Shown: piece by piece, positions 55,080 to 63,945 of the stretch
Layout of the letters: each line of letters starts with the position of its first letter
Numbering within the stretch: position 1 is the stretch's first letter
Notes under the pieces: model-generated
Told to the model about the DNA's origin: nothing
The model's input: only the letters and a program-made list of their open reading frames with translations
The model's database searches: none
Program-made: the position numbers and the translations under genes
NCBI RefSeq assembly: GCF_026240635.1
Contig: NZ_CP110848.1
Coordinates: 2,721,741-2,785,740 of the forward strand
Length of the DNA stretch: 64,000 bases
Reading direction: 5' to 3'
Source: Trichothermofontia sichuanensis B231
Lineage (GTDB): Bacteria > Cyanobacteriota > Cyanobacteriia > B231

Positions 55080-55904
55080 ATGTCAGATATAATTCAACAA
55101 ATTGATAAATTCTTATACGAGAGAAACTTTCCCAAGGCTTGTGAATTAATCAAAGCAGCAGTACATCAAGGTACTGATTTACAAGGCAGACATGTTTTAT
55201 ATGCTCATGTATTGTTGCTGTGTAAAGATTGGCCAGAAATTTCGATGTTGCTCCCTAAAGATACCAACTTTTTTGCAACATCAGGTTGGCTAGCTTCAGT
55301 TTCTGTTGGTAGACCAGTCAATTCCGAAATCTTACCCATTCCATGGTTAAGCTATCCTGCAATTGACTATCTTGATACTCTTGTTAAAAGAGATTGGAAA
55401 GTATTTGAGTGGGGAGCAGGAAATTCAACTTTATGGTGGGCTTCTAAGGTACATTCAGTCAACTCAGTTGAAGATAATGAAAATTGGGTTAACGAACTTC
55501 AAGCCAAGCTACCGGATAATGCTTCAGTACTTTACCGACAAACTCAAGAAGACTATATTCAAACGATTGATTCATTTGAAGACGGCTATTTTGATGTTAT
55601 AGTTATTGATGGTTCATATCGCAATCGTTGTGCTAAAAAATCTATGAATAAACTTAGTCAATCTGGAATTGTTATTTTTGATAATTCTGATGGTAATGAG
55701 TATTCAGAAGGCGTTATCTATTTAACTCAACAAGGTCTACATCGTCTTGATTTCTGGGGATTAATTCCAGCATACCTTTATAAGAACTGCACTTCTTTAT
55801 TTCTCAAAGATCCTAAGATTATGCAGAAGCTTCCCTGTCCTTATGAACATTCCTCAAGTGTAGGGATTTCATGTTTTCAGGCAATGGATAAGAATACAAA
55901 GTAG
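55080..55904 (+). CDS. Methyltransferase-like protein in an AT-rich island
   Basis: 274 residues from the ATG at 55080. Residues 1-90 are helical and TPR-like (FLYERNFPKACELIKAAVHQ). Then comes a class I methyltransferase fold: WKVFEWGAGNSTLWWASKVH (SAM loop), VNSVEDNENWVNELQAKLPD and YFDVIVIDGSYRNRCAKKS. This group of short methyltransferases is typical of glycan/surface loci (FkbM-like neighbours); the substrate is unknown. Its base composition is markedly AT-rich compared with the GT2-GT4 gene that follows, suggesting horizontal acquisition, as for the gene at 13943. It might work with the glycosyltransferase downstream. Confidence 0.7.
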   Translation: MSDIIQQIDKFLYERNFPKACELIKAAVHQGTDLQGRHVLYAHVLLLCKDWPEISMLLPKDTNFFATSGWLASVSVGRPVNSEILPIPWLSYPAIDYLDTLVKRDWKVFEWGAGNSTLWWASKVHSVNSVEDNENWVNELQAKLPDNASVLYRQTQEDYIQTIDSFEDGYFDVIVIDGSYRNRCAKKSMNKLSQSGIVIFDNSDGNEYSEGVIYLTQQGLHRLDFWGLIPAYLYKNCTSLFLKDPKIMQKLPCPYEHSSSVGISCFQAMDKNTK

Positions 55905-55970
55905 TTGCGTGTTTTTCAATAAACAGGTTATTTTCTACTGTCTAACGCGGGTTGAATATACTGCGACGAT

Positions 55971-56002
55971 CGTTACCTAGGCCACCCGTTACCTAGGCCA
56001 CC
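55971..56002. repeat. Exact 16-bp tandem duplication
   Basis: CGTTACCTAGGCCACC occurs twice head to tail, just upstream of a family B repeat. Confidence 0.85.
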
Positions 56003-56018
56003 GGTCAGCACAGGGATA

Positions 56019-56185
56019 CAGCCTTTACCTAACTTACTCAGTACACAGTTAAGGCTTGGATCGTGATCCTACCGGCAGCCCTCATTCCCCACCCCCTTCT
56101 CCCACAAGGGGCGAAGGGGAGCCGGATTGGTCAAGTCCCTCTCCCGCTCTGGGAGAGGGATTTAGGGTGAGGGTAGCAAAAGGGG
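56019..56185 (+). repeat. Family B repeat, right end missing
   Basis: Starts CAGCCTTTACCTAACTTAC, then GTTAAGGCTTGGATCGTGAT and CCTTCTCCCACAAGGGGCGA, and the core CCCTCTCCCGCTCTGGGAGA. The ACCCGTGGGCTGC block and the right terminus are lost. Confidence 0.7.
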
Positions 56186-56273
56186 GACGCTCCCGCCTGA
56201 CACGACTCCCCCTCACCATTCACGCTCCCCTTGCAAACGATAGTTGTGCAGAGTTGATCGTCGCGAATTGCCA

Positions 56274-58412
56274 ATGAATCTACCTAGCTGCTCCTTGATT
56301 GTGGTCAACTACAATGGCGTCCATTACCTCAAGGACCTGTTTGCCTCTGTGCACGCCCTGGACTATCCCGCCGCTTCGCTAGAGTTGATTCTAGTCGATA
56401 ACGGCTCCCAGGATGAGTCCCTGTCCCTGCTGGCTGCCACGTTCCCCCAGGTGCAGGTGATCCGCAACCCGGTGAATAGCTTCACGAAGGCACTCAATTT
56501 AGGGATTCAGGCTGCCCAGGGGGATTACATTGGCTTTCTCAATAACGATGCCACGGTTGATCGCACCTGGTTGCGCCTGCTCGTAGAGGGCCTGGAACAA
56601 CACCCCACGGTGGGGGCGATCAGCGGCAAGCTCCTGTTTCCCGATGGGCGGATTAATAGCGTCGGGGTGGAGGAACAACCGAATTTCTACTGGGCCGATC
56701 GCGGCTTTGGTGAGGTCGATCAGGGTCAGTACAACACGCCGGGGGAGGTGACGGCCCTCTGTTGGGCAGCAGTGCTCTTTCGGCGGGCCTGTTTGGAGCA
56801 GGTGGGACCGATCGACGAAGATTTCGTCATGTATATGGAGGATATTGACTACGCCCGTCGTTGCCGCGATCGCGGCTGGCGTTTGTACTATCTGCCCACG
56901 GCGATCGCCCATCACCAATTCCGCGGCTCCAGTCAGGGCAATACCCTGGCGGAGTATTTCTGCAACCGCAACCGGTTTCTCTACCTCGCCAAGCATGAAC
57001 CCCAGGCCCTCGCCCAGGCGATCGCCACTTCAGTCTTTTTCACGGAGCACCAGTACGACCTCCTGCACGAAACCGTACCCGCCATGCTAAAAAAACTGTT
57101 CGAGCATCAGGATACGGCCACCCTCAACCAGGTGCTCCCCAAGCTCCAGGAACTCTTGATCATCCTCTATGGCGTTGACAGCACCGATCACCTCTGGCAA
57201 CGCCTGGAGGTGTTGCTGGGTTACCGCAAACCCCGCCTGGGCATCTATGACCACGGCCTCCACTTCATCGGCGGCGGCCAAAACTATGTCGCCACGGCAG
57301 CCGCCGCCATCCAGGATCTGTTTGATATTACCTTTATTGCCAATAAACCCGTCACGATCGCCCAGCTAGAGGAATGGTATGGCCTCGATCTGTCCCGCTG
57401 CCAGGTGAAGGTGGTGCCAATCCCCTTCTATGAGCAGCGGGGGGCACAGCATATCGATTCCAGCTTGGTCAACGATTTACCCGAAAATCCCTTTGATGTG
57501 ATCGCCGCTGAAAGTCGCAACTACGATATTTTCGGCAACGCCAATATGCTGGAGAAGGTGAAACCCCTCTCGCCCCTGTCGGTCTTCTTCTGCCACTTCC
57601 CCGACACCCAGCGCGGTCCCTACTTCGCCGTCGATGACTACACCTTCATCCTGACCAACAGTGAATTCACCAGCAAGTGGCTGCGCAAACGTTGGGAACT
57701 CGAACCCACCTTCCTGCTCTATCCGCCCGTGGAAATGGGGACTGCCACACCGGACAATCCCCCCACTAAGGAAAAAATTATTCTCTCAGTCGGTCGGCTG
57801 GAACCGGGCGGCAACAAGAAGCAACTGGAGATGATCCAGGCGTTCCAGGATTTGGTCCGCAAGCACCCCAGTGAACTAGCGGGTTGGCAGTTCTGGGTAG
57901 TGGGGGGCAGTACGCCAGGGAATCCCTATCTGGAGAAGGTGAAGGCGCTGATCAAGCAGAGTGACGCACCGATCGTGGTTAAGACCAATGTGCCGCGTCC
58001 GGAGCTACAGCAGATCTACGCCAAGTCCAGCCTTTTCTGGCACGCCTGCGGTCTGGGGGAAATCAACCCCCAACTCTATGAACACTTCGGGATGGCGACG
58101 GTGGAGGCGATGCAAAGCTTCTGTGTTCCGATCGTCACTGATGGTGGTGGGCAACAGGAAATTGTGGAGCAGGGCATATCGGGGATGCGCTTTAACTCGA
58201 TCGCGCAAATGCAGGCCCAAACCCTGGAATTAGTAACCGATCCTGAGCGACTGCAAACGATGCAGCGGGCCGCCTACGAGCGTAGTCAACGGTTTCGTAA
58301 AGCTCCCTTTAATGCCAAAGTGCGGGAATTTTTTGAATTCGTCTGCCAGGCGTATAGCCAGATTCAGCGTCCCGATCCCCAGGCGGTTGCCCATAAGCTG
58401 TGCCATAGCTAG
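56274..58412 (+). CDS. Two-domain glycosyltransferase (GT2 + GT4 fusion)
   Basis: 712 residues from the ATG at 56274 (MNLPSCSLIVVNYNGVHYLK). The N-terminal half is a GT-A family 2 enzyme: LILVDNGSQDESL, IGFLNNDATVDRTWL (the DxD-like site), and VMYMEDIDYARRCRDRGWRL, as in rhamnosyltransferases. After a helical linker (about 250-330) the C-terminal half is GT-B family 4: RLGIYDHGLHFIGGGQNYVA, ILSVGRLEPGGNKKQLEMIQ and LYEHFGMATVEAMQSFCVPI with the E(x7)E motif. Two successive sugar transfers by one protein are plausible, probably for an exopolysaccharide or O-antigen. It is GC-rich, unlike the methyltransferase gene before it. Confidence 0.88.
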   Translation: MNLPSCSLIVVNYNGVHYLKDLFASVHALDYPAASLELILVDNGSQDESLSLLAATFPQVQVIRNPVNSFTKALNLGIQAAQGDYIGFLNNDATVDRTWLRLLVEGLEQHPTVGAISGKLLFPDGRINSVGVEEQPNFYWADRGFGEVDQGQYNTPGEVTALCWAAVLFRRACLEQVGPIDEDFVMYMEDIDYARRCRDRGWRLYYLPTAIAHHQFRGSSQGNTLAEYFCNRNRFLYLAKHEPQALAQAIATSVFFTEHQYDLLHETVPAMLKKLFEHQDTATLNQVLPKLQELLIILYGVDSTDHLWQRLEVLLGYRKPRLGIYDHGLHFIGGGQNYVATAAAAIQDLFDITFIANKPVTIAQLEEWYGLDLSRCQVKVVPIPFYEQRGAQHIDSSLVNDLPENPFDVIAAESRNYDIFGNANMLEKVKPLSPLSVFFCHFPDTQRGPYFAVDDYTFILTNSEFTSKWLRKRWELEPTFLLYPPVEMGTATPDNPPTKEKIILSVGRLEPGGNKKQLEMIQAFQDLVRKHPSELAGWQFWVVGGSTPGNPYLEKVKALIKQSDAPIVVKTNVPRPELQQIYAKSSLFWHACGLGEINPQLYEHFGMATVEAMQSFCVPIVTDGGGQQEIVEQGISGMRFNSIAQMQAQTLELVTDPERLQTMQRAAYERSQRFRKAPFNAKVREFFEFVCQAYSQIQRPDPQAVAHKLCHS

Positions 58413-58497
58413 CGCTGAATCAATCGGCACTTACTCGGAAAGCACTGTAGCATTAAGACAGGAGGCAAGCCTCCGATTGCTACACCTTCCCTAGCGT

Positions 58498-59175
58498 ATG
58501 ATGCAAGCAGGCTGGCGCATTGGTTCCCTCTTCGGAATTCCCCTTTACCTCGACCCTTCCTGGTTTCTGATTGTTGCCTTCGTGGCCCTGATTGAGGGTA
58601 ACCATTGGTTATCCGATTATCCCGAATGGGGACCGGCGAGCGCCTATGGGGCAGGGCTGGCAATGGCCCTGTTATTATTCACCTCAGTTTTGCTGCACGA
58701 ACTGGGGCATAGCATCGTGGCGATCTCCCAAGGGATTAAGGTCAACTCCATTACCCTATTCCTATTCGGAGGAATTGCCTCGATTGAGAAGGAATCCAAT
58801 ACACCGGGACAAGCGTTTCAAGTAGCGATCGCGGGGCCTGCCGTCAGCTTTGGGTTATTTATTGGATTTTCTATCCTATCCCAGCTAACTGGTTCCTGGG
58901 CAGGTCCCCTGCAAGCCTTAACCCAGAATCTGGCCTCGGTTAATCTTGTTCTGGCGCTCTTCAACCTGATTCCCGGTCTCCCATTAGATGGCGGGCAAGT
59001 TCTGAAGACTGCCGTGTGGAAGGTGACGGGCAATCGCTTTGCGGGGGTACGCTGGGCTGCCCGATCGGGGCAATTCCTGGGGTGGAGTGCTATTATCTTG
59101 GGTTTATTGGCTTTCCTCTCAAGGCCAGGGATGGGGGGTGTGGTTGATGCTTTTGGGTTGGTTCGGCGTGCGTAA
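58498..59175 (+). CDS. Site-2 protease family (M50) metalloprotease, frame broken near the C-terminus
   Basis: 225 residues in this frame. Rhomboid-like multi-span M50 protease: zinc site LLHELGHSIVA on one span, the third ligand in NLIPGLPLDGGQVLK, and LFLFGGIASIEKES between them. In cyanobacterial homologues the protein continues through another span into a CBS pair. Here the frame leaves that path after LGLLAFLSRPGMG and ends VVDAFGLVRRA, while the expected continuation is in the next frame (following entry). One G fewer in the run GGGGGG at 59133-59138 would join both. Intramembrane cleavage of an anti-sigma or similar factor is the family role. Confidence 0.85.
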   Translation: MMQAGWRIGSLFGIPLYLDPSWFLIVAFVALIEGNHWLSDYPEWGPASAYGAGLAMALLLFTSVLLHELGHSIVAISQGIKVNSITLFLFGGIASIEKESNTPGQAFQVAIAGPAVSFGLFIGFSILSQLTGSWAGPLQALTQNLASVNLVLALFNLIPGLPLDGGQVLKTAVWKVTGNRFAGVRWAARSGQFLGWSAIILGLLAFLSRPGMGGVVDAFGLVRRA

Positions 59176-59713
59176 TGCGGACGCCTACAGCCGCCTGACT
59201 AACCTCCAGGAAGTGCTGCTAGACCTTACGGCCAGTGATGTCATGACCCGCGAGTACCGCGTGATCGACGCCAACTTGACCCTGCGCCAGTTCGCCGATA
59301 ATTATCTTCTCGAAGAAACCCACGTCCCCACTTATTTCGCTGCCTCTGATGGTCGGTATCGGGGATTAGTGTCGATCGCAGACCTGCGCAAAATTGAGCG
59401 TAGTCAATGGGAATACCGAACCCTACATGACATTGCCCAACCCCTGACCACCCTACCCAGCGTAGAGGAAAAAACCTGCCTCGCCGATGTCATCAACAAA
59501 ATGGAAAGTGTGCAACTGCCCCGCATTACGGTCCTGTCCCCGGCTGGGGCAGTTGCAGGCGTGCTCGATCGCGGCGATATTGTACGGGCGATCGCCCAAA
59601 AACTGCGCGTCCCGATCGCTGAGGCCGACATCCGCCGGATCAAAGAAGACAGCACCTATCCCCCTGGAATGCAACTGCAAGTCATTGCCCGCATGACCTC
59701 AAAAACCAACTGA
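59039..59713 (+). CDS. CBS-pair half of the split site-2 protease
   Basis: The open frame starts at an ATG inside the preceding gene, but only the part from about 59139 looks native: VWLMLLGWFGVRNADAYSRL (last span), then LTASDVMTREYRVIDANLTL and RITVLSPAGAVAGVLDRGDI, two CBS motifs that in family members sense adenosine nucleotides. It ends QVIARMTSKTN. If the G6 tract is truly six bases, this half would need internal initiation or frameshifting to be made; if it is five, both entries are one gene of about 404 residues spanning 58498-59713. Confidence 0.8.
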   Translation: MRGYAGLPDRGNSWGGVLLSWVYWLSSQGQGWGVWLMLLGWFGVRNADAYSRLTNLQEVLLDLTASDVMTREYRVIDANLTLRQFADNYLLEETHVPTYFAASDGRYRGLVSIADLRKIERSQWEYRTLHDIAQPLTTLPSVEEKTCLADVINKMESVQLPRITVLSPAGAVAGVLDRGDIVRAIAQKLRVPIAEADIRRIKEDSTYPPGMQLQVIARMTSKTN

Positions 59714-59816
59714 TTTCGTACCCCATAACCCTATACAGTTTTACCAAGGTTTAGCACGATCTGGTTCTCAGATCTTCCCTAACCCTCGGTGATTTCCTGT
59801 TCCCTGTTCCCTAACC

Positions 59817-60872
59817 ATGAGTTCTCCCGCTACTGACCCTAACCTCTGGCCTGCCCTGCTTCAGCAACTTCTCGATCATCAATCCCTCTCACCTCAGCAG
59901 GCATCTGAGTTAATGAAAGGTTGGCTAGATGAAGCCATCCCAGAGGTGCTATCAGGCGCAATCCTGGCGGCTCTCCAGGCAAAGGGGGTTTCTGGGGATG
60001 AACTGGCAGGGATGGCACAAGTGCTCCAGGCCCAATCCCGCACGGTTGAGACGGATCTCCCCCTTCCCTCCCCGCTGATTGATACCTGTGGGACTGGGGG
60101 TGATGGGGCTTCAACATTTAATATTTCCACGGCTGTGGCTTTTGTTGCGGCGGCAGCGGGCATTACCGTTGCTAAGCATGGGAATCGATCGGCCTCTGGG
60201 AAAGTGGGATCAGCCGACGTGCTGGAAGCGCTGGGGGTGAATCTAAATGCCCCACCGGAGAAGATTCGCGCCGCTCTCAATGAGGTAGGGATCACCTTTT
60301 TATTTGCACCGGGTTGGCATCCAGCGATGAAGGCAGTGGCTCCCCTGCGTCGTACCCTCAAGGTACGAACAATTTTCAATTTGCTGGGTCCCCTGGTAAA
60401 CCCGCTGCCCTTGACGGGCCAGGTATTGGGCGTTCCGGCATCGGCCTTGGTAGGGACGATCGCCCAGGCCCTCGCCCAACTCAACTTACCCCACGCGATC
60501 GTCCTGCATGGGCAGGAAAACCTAGATGAGGCAGGGCTAGCGGCGCCAACCGATCTGGCGATCCTGTCCAACGGCCAAGTGCATACGGCCACGCTCGACC
60601 CCCAATTGCTGAATTTAACGCCTGCCCCCACCCATGCCCTGCGGGGGGATGATGTCCAAACCAATGCGGCGATTCTCCAGGCAGTGCTCCAGGGGGGGGG
60701 CACCCAGGCACAGCAAGATGTCGTGGCGTTGAATGCATCCCTCGCTTTGCAGGTGGGCGATCGTATTCCCCTGGAAGCTCACAGTCAGGGGCTTGACCTC
60801 GCCCGCGAGATTCTCAAGAGTGGGGCTGCCTGGGATAAGGTGCAGGCTTTGATCCGATTCCTGCAAGCATAA
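59817..60872 (+). CDS. trpD: Anthranilate phosphoribosyltransferase
   Basis: 351 residues, normal length. It transfers phosphoribose to anthranilate in tryptophan synthesis. Motifs: the pyrophosphate loop [18 protein letters not shown], the anthranilate/Mg site [39 protein letters not shown] and [20 protein letters not shown]. As usual in cyanobacteria it is not in a trp operon. The ATG at 59817 lies 100 bp after the protease gene. Its 3' end is followed by repeats. Confidence 0.95.
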   Translation: MSSPATDPNLWPALLQQLLDHQSLSPQQASELMKGWLDEAIPEVLSGAILAALQAKGVSGDELAGMAQVLQAQSRTVETDLPLPSPLIDTCGTGGDGASTFNISTAVAFVAAAAGITVAKHGNRSASGKVGSADVLEALGVNLNAPPEKIRAALNEVGITFLFAPGWHPAMKAVAPLRRTLKVRTIFNLLGPLVNPLPLTGQVLGVPASALVGTIAQALAQLNLPHAIVLHGQENLDEAGLAAPTDLAILSNGQVHTATLDPQLLNLTPAPTHALRGDDVQTNAAILQAVLQGGGTQAQQDVVALNASLALQVGDRIPLEAHSQGLDLAREILKSGAAWDKVQALIRFLQA

Positions 60873-60895
60873 AGATGAGATGACGGTACAGACTT

Positions 60896-61281
60896 GATTG
60901 ACTGACAAAACTCGAAGCACCCCCACCCCTCTCTCAGAGCAGGCCAGACTTGCCAGCCAAATTTTGCCGTTCAAGTCCCTTCGCCCCTCGTGGGAGAAGG
61001 GATTTAGGGATGAGGGGGCAAAGATCAAAGTCCCTTCGCCCCTCGTGGGAGAAGGAGAGCCGGATTTTCAAGTCTCTCTCCCGCTCTGGGAGAGGGATTT
61101 AGGGTGAGGGCTACACCCGTGGGCTGCACCCATCCTACCCAGGTAAAACGATACTTTATGGTCAATACAAATAAGAACGATACAGTTCTTCACTCGCCTC
61201 TCCCGCTATGGGAGAGGAGCTGGGGGTGAGGGTGTTGTTTCAATATAAATTGCAATGACTATATGATTGCGGTAAAGGCTG
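60896..61281. repeat. Composite repeat: family C left half joined to a family B copy that carries a nested family A
   Basis: 60893-61015 begins TTGATTGACTGACAAAACTC and continues as family C. From about 61020 the B-type sequence runs through ACACCCGTGGGCTGCACCCA and GGTAAAACGATACTTTA, is interrupted by a full A element (61157-61263), and resumes TATGATTGCGGTAAAGGCTG, the normal B right end, to 61281. Elements have therefore landed in or recombined with one another. No gene is present in 60873-61307. Confidence 0.75.
61157..61263 (-). repeat. Family A repeat nested in family B, with TA target duplication
   Basis: 107 bp in reverse orientation, ends TATGGTCAATACAAATAAGA and TTGCAATGACTATA. The flanks read ACTT and TGATTGCGG; uninterrupted B copies read ACTTTATGATT(G/A), so removal of the insert plus one TA restores the B sequence. 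Confidence 0.85.
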
Positions 61282-61307
61282 CATTGCATTGGGCAACATC
61301 GGGGCAG

Positions 61308-63536
61308 CTAGTGGTGCTGCTGCCACCAACTACTCACGAGTCTGATTTCACCGTAACTATAAAGACCCCGCAGGTGATCAAACAAATCCCGCCGTGAATC
61401 GGGGCCGATCGCCTCTAGGGCTGCAATAATGGCAGCTTGGCGATCGGGGGGCACTAGCCGATCAATATTCGTTAACTTGCCTGCCTGCACTAAATCGCTG
61501 AAATGGGTGTAAATCGTGGCTGGTTTTAATTGGCGTTGGGCCGCGATCGCCTCCACTCCTAACCCCTGTTGATACAACTGCCAGGTTTCCTGAGCCGTTG
61601 CCGATAAAAAATCCGGAGCAGGGGGAGTATCTGACACAGCAGTTGGTGTTGTTTTGGCGGCTGGCGGCGGCGGTTCTGGCTGAAGACCCTGTTCCTGACA
61701 ATAGGCTTGAATTGCTGCTAGGAAACGATCACCATATTGGTTTAACTTGCGACTGCCCACCCCGAACACTTGGGCAAAGGCATCGCGGGTCAGCGGGCAA
61801 CGGTTCACCATGTCTCGCAGGCTGGCATCGGCAAAGACAACGTAGGGAGGCACCCCTTGCTCATCGGCTAGACGCTTGCGCAATTGCTGTAATCGTTCAA
61901 ATAGTTCAGCCGCCTTCAGCTCGGAAATGGCTGGGGGAGTGGCGGTTGTTTTGGGTGTTTTGATTTCAAGCGGCTGGGTCACCGTGGGCGCGATCGCGAT
62001 ATAGACCGATCGTTGTCTTCGCATCACTTCCCAACTTTTCTCATTCAACTTCAAGATCCCATACCCATCGGTAGTCATTGTGAGCAGCCCCTGGTGGATC
62101 AGCGATCGCCCTAGGGTTTTCCATTCCGCCACCGTATGATCTTGGCCAATGCCGTAGGTAGATAGGGTTTGATGCTGATTACTGAGAATTTTGGCGTTTT
62201 TTGATCCACGTAAAACATCAATAATATAGTTCATGCCAAAGCGTTCGCGACAGCGGGCCACACAGGACAAAAATTTTTGCGCTTCGATTGTCCAATCCGC
62301 CATCGGTTTAGGATAGCGACAGTTGTCGCAGTTATTGCAGTTGCCTGGAAACTCTTCACCAAAATATCCCAGTTGAATCGTGCGACGACACACCGTGCTT
62401 TCCGCATAATCGAGCATTTGGCGCAACTGTTGACGGGCAATCCGTTGTTCATCCGGATCAGATTTTTGATCAATCCCCCACTCCACCATCCGCAGGTCGC
62501 CATAGCTGAAATACAACCGACAATGGGCCGGTTCGCCATCCCGCCCCGCACGACCAGACTCCTGATAATAGCCCTCAATATTGCGCGGCAGATCAAAATG
62601 AAAGACAAACCGGACATCCGGTTTATTAATGCCCATCCCAAAGGCGATCGTGGCCACAATAATACGCACATCATCCCGAATAAATCGGGTTTGATTTTCC
62701 TCCCGTTGTTCAGCCGGTAACCCAGCGTGGTAGGGGAGTGCCCGAATGCCACAATCATTGAGATAGTTAGCAACCATTTCAACCCGTTTACGACTCAGGC
62801 AATAGATAATCCCTGCCCCTGACTGTTGCCGAATTGCTTGCACCAGATCCTTCAAGCTCTGGCGGGTACTTTTAGCTTTTTCCTGGACATCATAGTAAAG
62901 ATTAGGGCGATTAAAGCTAGCAACATGAATTAAAGGCTCACGCAACGCCAATTGTTGCACAATATCCTGTCGAACCCGCTCGGTGGCTGTAGCGGTTAGG
63001 GCAGTGACCGGAACCTGGGGATACCGTTGACGGACTTGCCGTAGCTGACGATATTCTGGCCGAAAGTCATGGCCCCACTCAGACACGCAATGGGCTTCAT
63101 CGATCGCCAACCCTGCAATGCCAAACCGTTTCTGCACCGGGTCTAACAGCCCCTCTAGAAATCCCGGCATGAGTAACCGTTCTGGAGCAACATAGAGTAG
63201 TTGGATATCCCCCCGCAACAGGGCAGATTCGCGCGATCGCGCCTCAGCCCCCATGATACTGCTATTCAAAAACGTAGCGGCAATCCCATTATTGCGCAGT
63301 GCGTCTACCTGATCCTGCATCAAGGAAATGAGGGGGGAAACGACAACAGTGACCCCCGCCTTCAGCAAAGCGGGCAACTGATAGCAAAGGGACTTACCCC
63401 CTCCCGTTGGCATGATCACCAACGTGTCCCGGTCTCGTAAGATTGCCTCAATGATCGATCGTTGCCCGGATCGAAACTGCTCGTAGCCAAAGTAATGTTT
63501 CAGGGCTTGCTCCAAGTCGAGAGACGGCTGAGTCAC
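61308..63536 (-). CDS. recQ: ATP-dependent DNA helicase RecQ
   Basis: 742 residues with a GTG start at 63536. Superfamily 2 helicase: motif I IMPTGGGKSLCYQLPALL, motif II LAIDEAHCVSEWGHDF, III LTATATERVRQDIV, V/VI ATIAFGMGINKPDVRFV and YYQESGRAGRDGEP. The RQC zinc site is CRRTIQLGYFGEEFPGNCNN with DNC; a winged helix follows (GSKNAKILSNQHQTLSTYGI). An HRDC domain spans about 530-605, and the C-terminus (about 650-740) is a second helix-turn-helix (QLKPATIYTHFSDLVQAGKL), as in RecQ proteins of the longer bacterial type. It unwinds recombination intermediates and stalled forks. Single gene. Confidence 0.95.
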   Translation of the reverse strand: MTQPSLDLEQALKHYFGYEQFRSGQRSIIEAILRDRDTLVIMPTGGGKSLCYQLPALLKAGVTVVVSPLISLMQDQVDALRNNGIAATFLNSSIMGAEARSRESALLRGDIQLLYVAPERLLMPGFLEGLLDPVQKRFGIAGLAIDEAHCVSEWGHDFRPEYRQLRQVRQRYPQVPVTALTATATERVRQDIVQQLALREPLIHVASFNRPNLYYDVQEKAKSTRQSLKDLVQAIRQQSGAGIIYCLSRKRVEMVANYLNDCGIRALPYHAGLPAEQREENQTRFIRDDVRIIVATIAFGMGINKPDVRFVFHFDLPRNIEGYYQESGRAGRDGEPAHCRLYFSYGDLRMVEWGIDQKSDPDEQRIARQQLRQMLDYAESTVCRRTIQLGYFGEEFPGNCNNCDNCRYPKPMADWTIEAQKFLSCVARCRERFGMNYIIDVLRGSKNAKILSNQHQTLSTYGIGQDHTVAEWKTLGRSLIHQGLLTMTTDGYGILKLNEKSWEVMRRQRSVYIAIAPTVTQPLEIKTPKTTATPPAISELKAAELFERLQQLRKRLADEQGVPPYVVFADASLRDMVNRCPLTRDAFAQVFGVGSRKLNQYGDRFLAAIQAYCQEQGLQPEPPPPAAKTTPTAVSDTPPAPDFLSATAQETWQLYQQGLGVEAIAAQRQLKPATIYTHFSDLVQAGKLTNIDRLVPPDRQAAIIAALEAIGPDSRRDLFDHLRGLYSYGEIRLVSSWWQQHH

Positions 63537-63738
63537 GATCGTAGCTAGAGAAGAACCGTTGTGCTATGGTTAGTGTAGCGCAGAGATGAAAAACTACTAC
63601 CTTTAATGCTTGGATAAAATGATGTATAAGATAGATAAAATGTATAAAGCTATGAGTTCAATTATTAGTTAAACTCCTTAGTTAAATTCCATAAATGTTG
63701 AAATCTTAAAAGCTTGAAATCTTAAAACATCTGAAATG

Positions 63739-63783
63739 TTGAGTTTATGGTGGGGGCGCTAAGTGCCCCCACCATAAACTCAA
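63739..63783. repeat. Perfect 19-bp-arm palindrome (family D)
   Basis: Arms TTGAGTTTATGGTGGGGGC and GCCCCCACCATAAACTCAA with a 7-base loop GCTAAGT. It could fold as a very stable hairpin in DNA or RNA. An imperfect copy lies at 53251 and a single arm at 10881. The flank 63537-63738 (recQ upstream) is AT-rich and holds no gene. Confidence 0.85.
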
Positions 63784-63810
63784 GGGAGCCAAATTGCCCA
63801 CTCCTAGATT

Positions 63811-63945
63811 GAATAACTAAACTCGAACTGTCCTCGCCCAAACCCTCTCCCGGAGCGGGGTTGGTGCTCATCGAGTCCAGGGGTTTGGGTTCAAGTCCCT
63901 TCGCCTCTGGTGGGAGAAGGGATTGAGGGATGAGGGGAAACAAAA
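63811..63945 (+). repeat. Degenerate family C repeat
   Basis: AGATTGAATAACTAAACTCG, then CCCTCTCCCGGAGCGGGGTT and GGTGGGAGAAGGGATTGAGG. Clearly related to family C but the terminal ATTGACTGACAAA is altered. The last 55 bases of the window show nothing further. Confidence 0.6.

Noticed and set aside
59894..60703. 269-residue open frame antisense to trpD
   Set aside because: Shadow of trpD; Arg/Ala/Ser-rich translation with no recognisable motif.
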